From an uncultured Prevotellaceae bacterium (lineage in GTDB: Bacteria; Bacteroidota; Bacteroidia; Bacteroidales; Bacteroidaceae), in assembly GCA_900316505.1 (NCBI GenBank), contig ONDH01000001.1, positions 62,001-126,000 on the forward strand: DNA of 64,000 nt, written 5' to 3'. Each line of letters opens with the position of its first letter. Position 1 is the stretch's first letter. Position numbers and translations under genes: made by a program. The notes below the pieces were generated by a model. It was given only the letters and a program-made list of their open reading frames with translations. It was not told where the DNA came from and searched no databases. Below are positions 30,870-39,331 of this stretch, piece by piece.

Positions 30870-31328
30870 TTGGACTCTCTCAATCAGTTTTTCATCGAAT
30901 ACGGCTATTTGGGCATGGCAATGGCATCATTCCTTGCCGGCACTTTTGTCCCCTTTAGTTCTGAAGTGGTGATGGGTACTCTGCTTGCCACTACAGGTAT
31001 GGATCCCGTGCTCACTATCCTTGCGGGCACTATAGGCAATGTGTTGGGTTCCATGTTCAACTACTTTCTTGGGCGTTTTGGCAGTATCGAGCAGATTTCC
31101 AAATGGATGCGTATCAAGGAGCGCAGGTTGCGCAAAACCCGTGACTATGTGGAGAAACGTGGCTCTTGGATAGCCGCTTTCTCTTTCCTCCCCATCTTTG
31201 GCACTGCCATTTCCATCTCTCTTGGCATTCTCCGTGCCAACGTGTGGGGTGTTGCCCTTTGGTCTTTTATCGGTAAACTTCTCCGCTACATCATTTTCAT
31301 GCTTCCCATTGTGGCATTCAAGTCATAA
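30870..31328 (+). CDS. YqaA/DedA-family membrane protein
   Basis: 152 residues, probably from a TTG start (no ATG occurs in the first 15 codons). Typical VTT/YqaA features: YGYLGMAMASFLAGTFVPF, SSEVVMGTLLA, the glycine-rich re-entrant GTIGNVLGSMFNYFLGRFG, and FLPIFGTAISISLGILR with a helix pair. Family members are linked to envelope homeostasis and lipid-carrier translocation. It lies 14 bp downstream of the multi-pass gene. Confidence 0.88.
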   Translation: MDSLNQFFIEYGYLGMAMASFLAGTFVPFSSEVVMGTLLATTGMDPVLTILAGTIGNVLGSMFNYFLGRFGSIEQISKWMRIKERRLRKTRDYVEKRGSWIAAFSFLPIFGTAISISLGILRANVWGVALWSFIGKLLRYIIFMLPIVAFKS

Positions 31329-31660
31329 GGAACAGTTTCAGCTTTGCCATCTTCGGAACCAGCTTGGTTTCACAACCTTCATGTAAGGTCTCCTGTTTTC
31401 CCTGCTATATGTATGGCGCATTCATTTCTTTATGAGTGCCGTATTCATTATATCATGACTTCCACACTCAAAATATTTTCAAAGTTTCAAAAATTATTTT
31501 GCAACTTGCAAAAATTATTTTCAAACTTGCAAAAATATTTTTGAAACTTTGAAAATGTTTCGTTTGTTCCAGTCGCATATCATTGTTTTACCCACTCGTC
31601 TCTCAATGATTCTTCCAGTCATCATCCTTTCATTCTCTCAGAGGAAGGGTGGGAACACAA
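31329..31660. other. gene-free region between convergent yqaA and HU genes
   Basis: Apart from the 21-bp repeat array at 31477-31556, nothing recognised. Confidence 0.6.
31477..31556. repeat. 21-bp repeat array with inverted ends
   Basis: The core CAAAAATTATTTT recurs at 31488, 31509 and 31530 in 21-bp steps. The outer ends TTTTCAAAGTTTCAAAAAT and ATTTTTGAAACTTTGAAAA are perfect 19-bp inverted copies. Its design resembles the 23-bp array at 14.7 kb. Confidence 0.9.
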
Positions 31661-31690
31661 AAAAAAGGGATGCATAATCGCATCCCTTTT
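31661..31690 (-). terminator. terminator of the HU gene
   Basis: On the minus strand AAAAGGGATGC pairs with GCATCCCTTTT, followed by a T run; also usable from the plus strand. Confidence 0.9.
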
Positions 31691-31712
31691 ACCTTTATTA
31701 GGTTAGAATAGA

Positions 31713-31985
31713 TTAGTTGATAGCGCCATCGAGGTCTGAGCCAGCCTTGAACTTAGCTACCTTCTTAGCAGCAATAGAGAGAGGCTTCTTAGTGAGTGGG
31801 TTGATACCCTGGCGAGCTGGACGCTTTGTAACAGCGAATGTGCCGAAACCAACGAGTGAAACCTTGTCACCGCCCTTGAGAGCATCAACGATTGCCTCAA
31901 CACATGCGTCGAGAGCCTTCTTTGAATCAGCCTTGCTCAGACCTGACTTTGCAGAGATCGAGCTTACGAGTTCTGTCTTGTTCAT
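31713..31985 (-). CDS. HU-family DNA-binding protein
   Basis: 90 residues, classic HU size: MNKTELVSSISAKSGLSK, KGGDKVSLVGFGTFAVTKR, and the beta-arm RPARQGINPLTKKPLSI. It is a dimeric nucleoid protein that bends DNA without sequence preference. It has its own promoter with a leader of about 105 nt and a strong terminator. Confidence 0.97.
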   Translation of the reverse strand: MNKTELVSSISAKSGLSKADSKKALDACVEAIVDALKGGDKVSLVGFGTFAVTKRPARQGINPLTKKPLSIAAKKVAKFKAGSDLDGAIN

Positions 31986-32099
31986 AAATGTGAATAATTT
32001 AGGTTTTTAAAAATACTGTTTATTGGGTAAATAAAAAAACTTATGTCAAATCTATGCTTATCAGCCCCAATTAGAGCGTTTCTAACTGAAACTACGTTG

Positions 32100-32130
32100 C
32101 AAATATATGAGATAAATTTTCTCGAACAAA
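32100..32130 (-). promoter_or_regulatory. promoter of the HU gene
   Basis: On the minus strand TTTG (32130-32127), 19 nt, TATATTTG (32107-32100). Confidence 0.75.
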
Positions 32131-32271
32131 CATTTTTCGCGAAAAAATGTTGAAAAAAGCAAAAAAAAATTGTATTTTCTTGATTTTTGCCCTTAAATAG
32201 GAAGAAAAACTCTAATTTTGCACTCGAAATTCACAAAGTGAGACAGTTATAGGATTTAATGAGTGTAGCGT

Positions 32272-33180
32272 ATGAGAATGACTCCCGCCGTTAAGGTAAT
32301 TCTGATAATAAACATTGTTTTGTATGTGTTGGCTTATTGGTTCACTCCAATGGTTCCACTGGACGGGCATACTGACTGGTTTCTCAATTTTAATGCTTTG
32401 CATCCGATAGGCGGCAGTGGTTTCGCCATCTATCAATATTTAACCTACATGTTTATGCATGGAGGTTGGTGGCATCTGTTTTTCAACATGTGGTCGCTGA
32501 TGATTTTTGGCAATGCTGTGGAGCAGCAGGTGGGTACGAAGCGTTTTGTGTGGTACTACCTCTTGTGTGGCATTGGTGCAGCTTTGGTGAACCAATTCAT
32601 GACATGGGTGGGTATCATCAATCCCGCTCAGTTGGTGGGTGCTTCGGGTGCCATCTATGGTGTGATGGCTGCTGCTGCATTCTTCTTCCCCAATGCGAAA
32701 TTGTACATCATCCCTATTCCGTTCCCTATCAAGTTGAAATATCTGGTGGGCTTCTATACATTGGTGGAGATGTATTTGGGCATTACGTCAATTGACGGTG
32801 TGGCACATTTTGCCCATCTTGGAGGCATCTTGGCAGGTGCTATCATTCTTTTCATCTGGAAGATGCAGGAGAGGCAACATGGACAGAGTGGGGGTTACCG
32901 TAACTTCTCTTCCACACAAGGTTCCCACTACGACAAGGATGAGAGTTGGTGGTCGAAGATGAAGCGTGACATGGGAGGTAAGCGCACTCCGAAAATGCGT
33001 GTGACAAATGTGCGTGAGACGAATTATGCGGATCATCAGTATAACGAACAGAAACGTCAGGATAATGAGGAGATAGACCGCATCTTGGATAAAATCCGAA
33101 AGAATGGTTATCAGAATCTGTCGGAGAATGAGAAGATGACGCTCTTTAATGCGAGCAAAAAAATGAGAGGGGAAGAATGA
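32272..33180 (+). CDS. rhomboid-family intramembrane serine protease
   Basis: 302 residues. About six membrane helices in the first 200 residues with the rhomboid signatures: HGGWWHLFFNM after the first helix, catalytic Ser in VGASGAIYG, and catalytic His in VAHFAHLGG. The C-terminal 100 residues are charged, soluble and probably cytoplasmic. It overlaps the next gene by 4 bp. A TAATTTTG box lies at 32212-32219. Substrates cannot be predicted. Confidence 0.94.
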   Translation: MRMTPAVKVILIINIVLYVLAYWFTPMVPLDGHTDWFLNFNALHPIGGSGFAIYQYLTYMFMHGGWWHLFFNMWSLMIFGNAVEQQVGTKRFVWYYLLCGIGAALVNQFMTWVGIINPAQLVGASGAIYGVMAAAAFFFPNAKLYIIPIPFPIKLKYLVGFYTLVEMYLGITSIDGVAHFAHLGGILAGAIILFIWKMQERQHGQSGGYRNFSSTQGSHYDKDESWWSKMKRDMGGKRTPKMRVTNVRETNYADHQYNEQKRQDNEEIDRILDKIRKNGYQNLSENEKMTLFNASKKMRGEE

Positions 33181-34250
33181 AGCTGCTAAAGACAATTCCG
33201 TTGGTGCTATTCATTGCCGTTAACCTTTTGGTGATTGCGGCAATGATTTTTTGTGCCTACACGTCTTGTTTGCCTCCACAAAATCATCCTCAATGCTCAT
33301 ATTTTGGTCTCATGTTCCCCGTATTCTTGGTGCTGAACATTCTTTTCTTGCTCTTCTGGCTGATTGTGAAGTGGAAATGGGCTTTGCTCCCATTGGTGGG
33401 CATAGGTTTGTGTGCTGGTAGCGCAAGGGCGTACTTTCCTGTGAATGTGCAGATGGAACCTCCAGAAGGCAGCATCAAGGTGCTGTCGTACAATGTGATG
33501 GCTTTCGGAAAGGACAAGTCATTGCCATGGAATGAGAATCCCATCATACGGTATCTGCTGGAAAGTGGGGCAGACGTGATTTGTCTGCAGGAAGCGATGA
33601 AGGCAATGGTGGACAGTGCAATAGATAGTATCTCTACGATTTATCCATATCATTACTATGAGTTAGAGACGGATAATTACATCGCTTGCTTTTCAAAGTT
33701 CCCGATTAAGTCGGTGACGAAGATAGACTATCCCACCACGACAAACTACTCGTATGCGTATGAACTGCAGGTGGGGGAGGACTCTCTGCTCCTTATCAAC
33801 AACCATCTGGAGTCGTACAGGCTGAGCCTTAAAGAAAAGGATGACTATAAGTCTATCATTAAAAACTACAATCATCCCAAAAGCAACGAATCGGAAACAA
33901 AGTACTTAAATCTGACGGAAAAGATTAGCATGCATGACTCCATCAGAGGCATGCAGACGGATTCTGTGGCAGCATTTGTGGAACGGAATAGGGGAAGGCA
34001 TATGGTGGTGTGCGGCGATTTCAATGCCACTCCAATCTCGTATGTTCACTATCGGTTGACACAAGAATTGGATGATGCTTATACACGTAGCGGTAATGGT
34101 CCCGGCATCAGTTACCACCAAAACGGCATGTATTTCCGCATTGACCATATTTTGGTGAGTCCCAACATCAAGGCGTATGGTGCCAAAGTGGACAAATCCA
34201 TCAAGGATAGTGACCATTATCCCATCTATTGTTTTGTCAAATTAGAGTAA
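33177..34250 (+). CDS. membrane-anchored endonuclease/exonuclease/phosphatase-family protein
   Basis: 357 residues: three N-terminal membrane segments (within about 5-90), then an EEP domain from about 98 with KVLSYNVMAFG, VICLQEAM, CGDFNATP and the terminal DSDHYPI, which carry the metal and phosphate ligands. These enzymes cleave phosphodiesters in nucleic acids or lipid head groups. The membrane anchor and short length of this Bacteroidota type make a nucleotide or lipid substrate outside the cytoplasm plausible. It overlaps the rhomboid gene by 4 bp. Confidence 0.88.
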   Translation: MKLLKTIPLVLFIAVNLLVIAAMIFCAYTSCLPPQNHPQCSYFGLMFPVFLVLNILFLLFWLIVKWKWALLPLVGIGLCAGSARAYFPVNVQMEPPEGSIKVLSYNVMAFGKDKSLPWNENPIIRYLLESGADVICLQEAMKAMVDSAIDSISTIYPYHYYELETDNYIACFSKFPIKSVTKIDYPTTTNYSYAYELQVGEDSLLLINNHLESYRLSLKEKDDYKSIIKNYNHPKSNESETKYLNLTEKISMHDSIRGMQTDSVAAFVERNRGRHMVVCGDFNATPISYVHYRLTQELDDAYTRSGNGPGISYHQNGMYFRIDHILVSPNIKAYGAKVDKSIKDSDHYPIYCFVKLE

Positions 34251-34320
34251 AAGAAGAATTTAAAGGCCTTCCATATGAATATTTTTACTCCGTTTTTCTT
34301 TCTATATGTAAAAAAAAGTA

Positions 34321-34328
34321 TAACTTTG
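34321..34328 (+). promoter_or_regulatory. -7 box of secDF
   Basis: TAACTTTG about 130 bp before the secDF start; no clear -33. A small GCCTC/GAGGC hairpin followed by CTTTTG lies in the leader (34372-34391). Confidence 0.5.
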
Positions 34329-34457
34329 CACCTTGAATCATCGTGCGTTATATATTATATATGTGTGACGCGCCTCTTTTTGAGGCCTTTTGTGGGCTGA
34401 GAAAATGACAAAAAAAGAATAGAACATAACAATCAAAATATTAAATCATTCAACAAA

Positions 34458-37400
34458 ATGCAAAACAAAGGATTTGTAAAGTTTTTAGCAGTGGCGTTGA
34501 CACTCATCTGCTTGTTCTACCTTTCTTTTGGCTTTGTCACCAAGTATGTGGAGGACAAGGCTGCCAAGATGGGTGAGCAGGAGGCTGAGCTTTACTTGGA
34601 TTCGTTGAATTCGACTCCATTCTATCTGGGTAACTACACCCTGAAGGATTGTCGTGAAACTGGTATCGGCCTTGGTCTTGACCTGAAGGGCGGTATGAAC
34701 GTCATCCTCGAGGTGAGTGTGCCAGATGTAGTAAAGGCGTTGGCAGACCACAAAACTGATGAAGCCTTCCTGAAGTCTGTGAATGAAGCAGCGAAGGAAG
34801 CGCAGGAAAGTCAGAGCGATTTTATCACACTTTTTGTCAAGGCTTATAAAAAGAACGCTCCAGGTAAGCCACTCGCGACCATCTTTGCCACTCAGCAGCT
34901 GAAGGGCAAAGTGAACACCAACAGTAGTGATGCCGACGTGGAGAAGGTTCTTCGCGAAAGTGTTGACGAGGCAGTGAAAAATTCAAAACTCGTTCTCCAA
35001 ACCCGTATTGACCGTTTTGGTGTGGTTCAGCCCAACATACAAGAAGTTAAGGACGGAAAAGGACGCATCATGGTGGAACTGCCAGGTATCAAGGAACCAG
35101 AACGTGTTCGTAAACTCCTTCAGGGTAGTGCAAACCTCGAGTTCTGGGAGACTTACGATGCCCCTCAGGTGGCACCATATCTGTCACAGTTGAATGCGGC
35201 TCTCCGCAATGGAGGTGTTGCAGCAGCTGACACAGTACAGGCAGACACAACAGCTGTGGCTGAGGCAGAACCTGTAGCAGAAAAGGCTGATTCCAGCAAG
35301 AACACCACCAGTGTGCTGGCTCAGGTGAACAAGGGTGAAGAGGCTGCCGTTGCCAACAAGGCTACTGAAGAGGCCAAGAAAGAGAATCCTCTCTTCGCCA
35401 TGCTGCAGCCTTCTGGCGCACCGAGCGGATGTACTGTAGGTTATGCTCAGGCACTTGATACTGCAGAGATCAACAGCCTTCTCAACTCTGATGTAGCTAA
35501 GCAGATTTTCCCTGCAGACCTCTCTCTCAAATGGGGTGTGAAGTCTTATGATCCAGCAGGTAAAGTCTTTGTGCTCTATGCCATCCGCACCACAGGTCCT
35601 AACGGACGTGCTCCACTGGAAGGTGAAGTGGTGACTGAAGCTAAGGATGAGTTTGACCAGTATGGTAATCCTATCGTGACCATGAAGATGAACACGGAAG
35701 GTGCTCGTAAGTGGGCTGCCATCACTGAGGCAAACGTGAACCACTGTGTGGCTGTCGTGCTCGATAACCTCGTGTATAGTGCCCCCAACGTGATGAACAA
35801 GATTGATGGTGGTAGCACTCAGATTTCGGGTAGCTTCACCACCACCGAGACCAAGGACTTGGCGAATGTGCTCCAGTCTGGTAAGATGCCTGCTCCTGCA
35901 AGCATCATTCAGGAGGATATCGTAGGTCCAACCCTTGGTGCCCAGTCTATTCAGGCAGGTTTCATCTCTTGTATCGTCGCTTTCATCGTGCTGATGATTT
36001 ACATGGTGATGATGTATGGCGTGCGTGAAGGTATGGTGGCTAACTGCGCTCTGATTCTCAACTTCTTCTTCTCATTCGGTATTCTCACCTCACTGGGTGC
36101 AGCTTTAACGATGTCTGGTATCGCAGGTATGGTGCTGACCCTCGGTATGGCAGTGGATGCTAACGTGCTTATTTATGAGCGCACGAAGGAGGAAATGCGT
36201 GGTGGCAAAAACATCAGTGCGGCTGTGGCAGCAGGTTACAGCAATGCCTTCTCAGCTATCTTCGACTCAAACGTGACGACTATCCTCACGGGTATCATTC
36301 TTTATAATTTCGGTACTGGTCCTATCAAGGGTTTCGCAACCACTCTGATTATCGGTATCGTCTGCTCCTTCTTCACTGCTGTGTGGTTGACTCGTATTGC
36401 TTACGAGCACTTCCTCAACCGTGGTAAGTGGCAAGACCTGAAGTTCACGACGAAGTTCTCTCAGAACATGATGAAGGACACTGCTTTCAACTTCATGGGT
36501 AACTACAAGAAGTCTTTCATCGCATTCGGCATCTTCCTTGTGATTGTACTTGTAAGTTTCGGCCTCCGTGGCTTGAGCCAGTCTATTGACTTTACAGGTG
36601 GTCGCAACTATAAGGTTGAATTTGCGAAGCAGGTGGAGCCAGAAGCAGTGAAGGCATCCATCGTAAAGCAGTTTGAGGCGAACAACCCAGATGGTGAGGC
36701 CATCAACGTGACGGTGATTGCCATCGGTACAGAGGGTAACAACGTTCGTGTATCGACTAACTTCAATATTGAGGATAACAGTTCTGCTGCTGATGCACAG
36801 ATTGAGTCATTGCTCTATCAGGCATTTGTGGATGGTGGCATGGTTGACAAGTCTGTGTCTGAAGAGGCATTCCTCGACCGTGACAACCGTGCAGGTGGTT
36901 CCATCATTTCTTCTCAGAAAGTGGGTCCTGCTATTGCATCTGACATTTTGCGCGGTGCTGTTCTTTCAGTGCTCTTCGCAATTGTTGTCATCTTCCTGTA
37001 CATTCTCATCCGTTTCCGCAACGTGGCATACTCAGTGGGCTCTATCGTGGCTTTGACACTCGATACAGTGCTCGTGATTGGTATGTTCTCACTCTGCTAT
37101 GGTTGGATTGGCTTCTCGCTTGAAGTTGACCAAACGTTCATTGGTGCTATCTTGACGGTGATTGGTTACTCCATCAACGATAAGGTGGTCATCTTCGACC
37201 GTATCCGTGAAGTCTTCAAGAACTATCCGAAACGTGATCGTCAGCGCATCTTCAATGATGCATTGAACAGCACTCTCGCACGTACCATCAATACTTCCGT
37301 TTCTACGTTCATCGTGTTGTTGGTAATCTTCGTGCTTGGTGGTGATAGCATCCGTGCTTTCGCATTCGCCATGATGCTTGGTGTCATTATCGGTACAAGT

Positions 37401-37490
37401 TCTTCACTCTTCATCGCCGCTCCTACAGCATACCTTGTGATGGGTGCCCGCATCAAGGAGGCTGAAGAAGAAACAGAATCAGCACAATAA
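34458..37490 (+). CDS. secDF: fused SecD-SecF protein-export membrane protein
   Basis: 1010 residues. The SecD half has the first membrane helix, DLKGGMNVILEV, a long periplasmic part with an Ala/Glu-rich insert around 255-310, and the membrane block GTLGMAVDANVLIYERTKEE-like (LGMAVDANVLIYERTKEEM). The SecF half starts near residue 680 with FGLRGLSQSIDFTGGRNYKV and contains GYSINDKVVIFDRIRE. SecDF uses proton flow to pull proteins across the inner membrane after SecYEG. Fusion is usual in Bacteroidota. Closed by a strong terminator. Confidence 0.97.
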   Translation: MQNKGFVKFLAVALTLICLFYLSFGFVTKYVEDKAAKMGEQEAELYLDSLNSTPFYLGNYTLKDCRETGIGLGLDLKGGMNVILEVSVPDVVKALADHKTDEAFLKSVNEAAKEAQESQSDFITLFVKAYKKNAPGKPLATIFATQQLKGKVNTNSSDADVEKVLRESVDEAVKNSKLVLQTRIDRFGVVQPNIQEVKDGKGRIMVELPGIKEPERVRKLLQGSANLEFWETYDAPQVAPYLSQLNAALRNGGVAAADTVQADTTAVAEAEPVAEKADSSKNTTSVLAQVNKGEEAAVANKATEEAKKENPLFAMLQPSGAPSGCTVGYAQALDTAEINSLLNSDVAKQIFPADLSLKWGVKSYDPAGKVFVLYAIRTTGPNGRAPLEGEVVTEAKDEFDQYGNPIVTMKMNTEGARKWAAITEANVNHCVAVVLDNLVYSAPNVMNKIDGGSTQISGSFTTTETKDLANVLQSGKMPAPASIIQEDIVGPTLGAQSIQAGFISCIVAFIVLMIYMVMMYGVREGMVANCALILNFFFSFGILTSLGAALTMSGIAGMVLTLGMAVDANVLIYERTKEEMRGGKNISAAVAAGYSNAFSAIFDSNVTTILTGIILYNFGTGPIKGFATTLIIGIVCSFFTAVWLTRIAYEHFLNRGKWQDLKFTTKFSQNMMKDTAFNFMGNYKKSFIAFGIFLVIVLVSFGLRGLSQSIDFTGGRNYKVEFAKQVEPEAVKASIVKQFEANNPDGEAINVTVIAIGTEGNNVRVSTNFNIEDNSSAADAQIESLLYQAFVDGGMVDKSVSEEAFLDRDNRAGGSIISSQKVGPAIASDILRGAVLSVLFAIVVIFLYILIRFRNVAYSVGSIVALTLDTVLVIGMFSLCYGWIGFSLEVDQTFIGAILTVIGYSINDKVVIFDRIREVFKNYPKRDRQRIFNDALNSTLARTINTSVSTFIVLLVIFVLGGDSIRAFAFAMMLGVIIGTSSSLFIAAPTAYLVMGARIKEAEEETESAQ

Positions 37491-37497
37491 ACTCTAT

Positions 37498-37530
37498 AAA
37501 GGGCAGCAACATGTACGTTGCTGCCCTTTT
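37498..37530 (+). terminator. terminator of secDF
   Basis: GGGCAGCAAC (37501-37510) and GTTGCTGCCC (37517-37526) with 6-nt loop, then TTTT. Confidence 0.92.
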
Positions 37531-37552
37531 CACTTAAAAACAACACAAAACA

Positions 37553-38452
37553 ATGAAAAAGATTCGTGCAGCCATTGTTGGATATGGCAACATCGGTAAG
37601 TATGCACTTGAGGCCATCGAGGCTTCACAAGATGTGGAGTGCGTAGGTGTAGTTCGTCGTAATGGAGAGGCTGACAAGCCCGCTGAACTCGCTAATTATC
37701 CTGTCGTGAAGAATATCACAGAGCTGAAGGATGTGCAGGTGGCAATTCTTGCTACTCCTACTCGTAAGGTGGAAGAATATGCAAAGCAATGCCTTGCCAT
37801 CGGCATCAACACTGTGGATTCATTTGATATACATACACAAATTGTTGATCTTCGTCGTTCTCTTGACGCAGTGGCTAAGGCGAACAATGCTGTGTCTATC
37901 ATCTCAGCAGGTTGGGATCCGGGTTCTGATTCCATTGTTCGTTCTTTGATGGAGAGCCTTGCACCAAAGGGTGTAAGCTACACCAATTTCGGACCAGGAC
38001 GTTCAATGGGTCACTCTGTGGCTGTACGTGCCATTGAGGGTGTGAAGGATGCATTGTCCATGACTATTCCAGTGGGTACGGGTATTCATCGCCGTATGGT
38101 ATATGTGGAATTGGAGGAAGGTGCAGACTTCAAGACTGTTGAGGCTGCCATTAAGGCTGACCCTTACTTCGTGAATGACGAAACTCATGTGCAGCAGGTT
38201 CCATGCGTGGATGCTCTCAATGATGTGGGGCATGGTGTGAACCTTGTGCGTAAGGGCGTTTCTGGCAAGACTCACAACCAGATGTTTGAGTTTGACATGA
38301 AGATTAACAACCCTGCATTGACTGCTCAGGTGTTGGTTAACGTTGCTCGTGCATCGTTGAAGCAGCAACCAGGTGCTTACACGATGATTGAGATTCCTGT
38401 CATTGACATGCTTTGCGGAGACAAGGAAGAGCTGATTCGTCATCTGGTGTAA
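37553..38452 (+). CDS. ddh: meso-diaminopimelate D-dehydrogenase
   Basis: 299 residues with Rossmann motif VGYGNIGKYALEAIE (9-23), LATPTRKVEEYA, SAGWDPGSDSIVRSL and FGPGRSMGHSVAV, all characteristic of Ddh. It makes meso-diaminopimelate from tetrahydrodipicolinate by NADPH-dependent reductive amination, a one-step route to lysine and peptidoglycan precursor found in many Bacteroidota. It stands between two strong terminators as a single gene. Confidence 0.95.
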   Translation: MKKIRAAIVGYGNIGKYALEAIEASQDVECVGVVRRNGEADKPAELANYPVVKNITELKDVQVAILATPTRKVEEYAKQCLAIGINTVDSFDIHTQIVDLRRSLDAVAKANNAVSIISAGWDPGSDSIVRSLMESLAPKGVSYTNFGPGRSMGHSVAVRAIEGVKDALSMTIPVGTGIHRRMVYVELEEGADFKTVEAAIKADPYFVNDETHVQQVPCVDALNDVGHGVNLVRKGVSGKTHNQMFEFDMKINNPALTAQVLVNVARASLKQQPGAYTMIEIPVIDMLCGDKEELIRHLV

Positions 38453-38472
38453 GAGCTCATTCGTGTGAACAG

Positions 38473-38509
38473 AAAAAGCGTTGCGGAAGGTGAACTGTAA
38501 CGCTTTTTT
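38473..38509 (+). terminator. terminator of ddh
   Basis: AAAAAGCGTT pairs with AACGCTTTTT over a 16-nt loop. Confidence 0.85.
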
Positions 38510-38549
38510 CATTTTCATTCTGTCATTCTTTCATTTTTTCTTTTTTTTT
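38509..38549. repeat. TTTCATTC short tandem repeat
   Basis: CATTTTCATTCTGTCATTC and following units of 7-8 nt, between the ddh terminator and the next -7 box (TACCTTTG at 38552-38559). Confidence 0.6.
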
Positions 38550-38586
38550 CCTACCTTTGCCCGATAAAACTATAAATGAAATGAAC

Positions 38587-39177
38587 ATGAAGAAAATAAA
38601 TTTGATGCTGCTGGCTCTCGCTGCTTTGCTGCTTCTTTCTTGTGAAGAGAAGAAGAACCCTTCACAAACGCCTGAAGTGACGGTTGTGCCAGTGCATGAT
38701 TTACCAAGTATCTGCGAAGCGCATGGCACAATTGGCGAGGGCTCGTCCATGAATGTCATTGAGTTTATCAATGACGATGGTGACACCTTGTACATCAACA
38801 AAAGTGGACAGGATGTGATGGGTGGTCTCGTTGTGGGCGATGAACTGGAGGTGATTTACAATGTTACGAAAGATGACGTGTTTGCTTCTGTGGCTGTTAA
38901 TCTCACTTCTTTGCAGCATATTTGGTCTCAGCGAAACTTGGAGGGTAGGGAACAGAGCCTTGAGTTGGATTCAGAGGGGCGTGCTACCACTTATAACATG
39001 TCAGTGGATTATGATTCTTGGGAGGTGAAAGACGGCTTACTGCTTCTCCATTCACCTAAGAAACTTGGTGATGAGGGTCCTGCCGTTGTCGACACGTTTG
39101 AAATCATGCAACTGACCACTGACAGCCTTGTGCTTATGAATGGGGACTTTGTCACAGAATTTGCCCGATACAATTAA
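38587..39177 (+). CDS. lipocalin-like lipoprotein
   Basis: 196 residues from MKKINLML (the Met at 38581 is an alternative). The lipoprotein signal ends LLLLSC (Cys18). The mature part has a short beta domain (about 45-110) and a second half beginning LQHIWSQRNLEGREQSLELD with DSEGRATTYN, as in lipocalin-type Bacteroidales lipoproteins. Probably outer-membrane anchored. A -7 box TACCTTTG at 38552-38559 precedes it. Ligand unknown. Confidence 0.75.
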   Translation: MKKINLMLLALAALLLLSCEEKKNPSQTPEVTVVPVHDLPSICEAHGTIGEGSSMNVIEFINDDGDTLYINKSGQDVMGGLVVGDELEVIYNVTKDDVFASVAVNLTSLQHIWSQRNLEGREQSLELDSEGRATTYNMSVDYDSWEVKDGLLLLHSPKKLGDEGPAVVDTFEIMQLTTDSLVLMNGDFVTEFARYN

Positions 39178-39178
39178 A

Positions 39179-39312
39179 GTTGACAGTTGACAATTGACAG
39201 TTGATAGATTCATCGTCCATCGTACATCACACATCGTACATCTTACATCATACATCTTACATCGTCCATCGTCCATCGTCCATCCTACATCGTCCATCGT
39301 CCATCCTACATC
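39179..39312. repeat. two heptamer arrays: GTTGACA x4, then CATCGTC x14
   Basis: 39179-39206 holds four GTTGACA-type units directly after the lipoprotein stop; 39211-39312 holds fourteen contiguous units of CATCGTC, CATCGTA, CATCTTA, CATCCTA and variants plus CATC. Every unit is exactly 7 nt. Confidence 0.97.
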
Positions 39313-39331
39313 TTTAAAATACTTTATGCAT

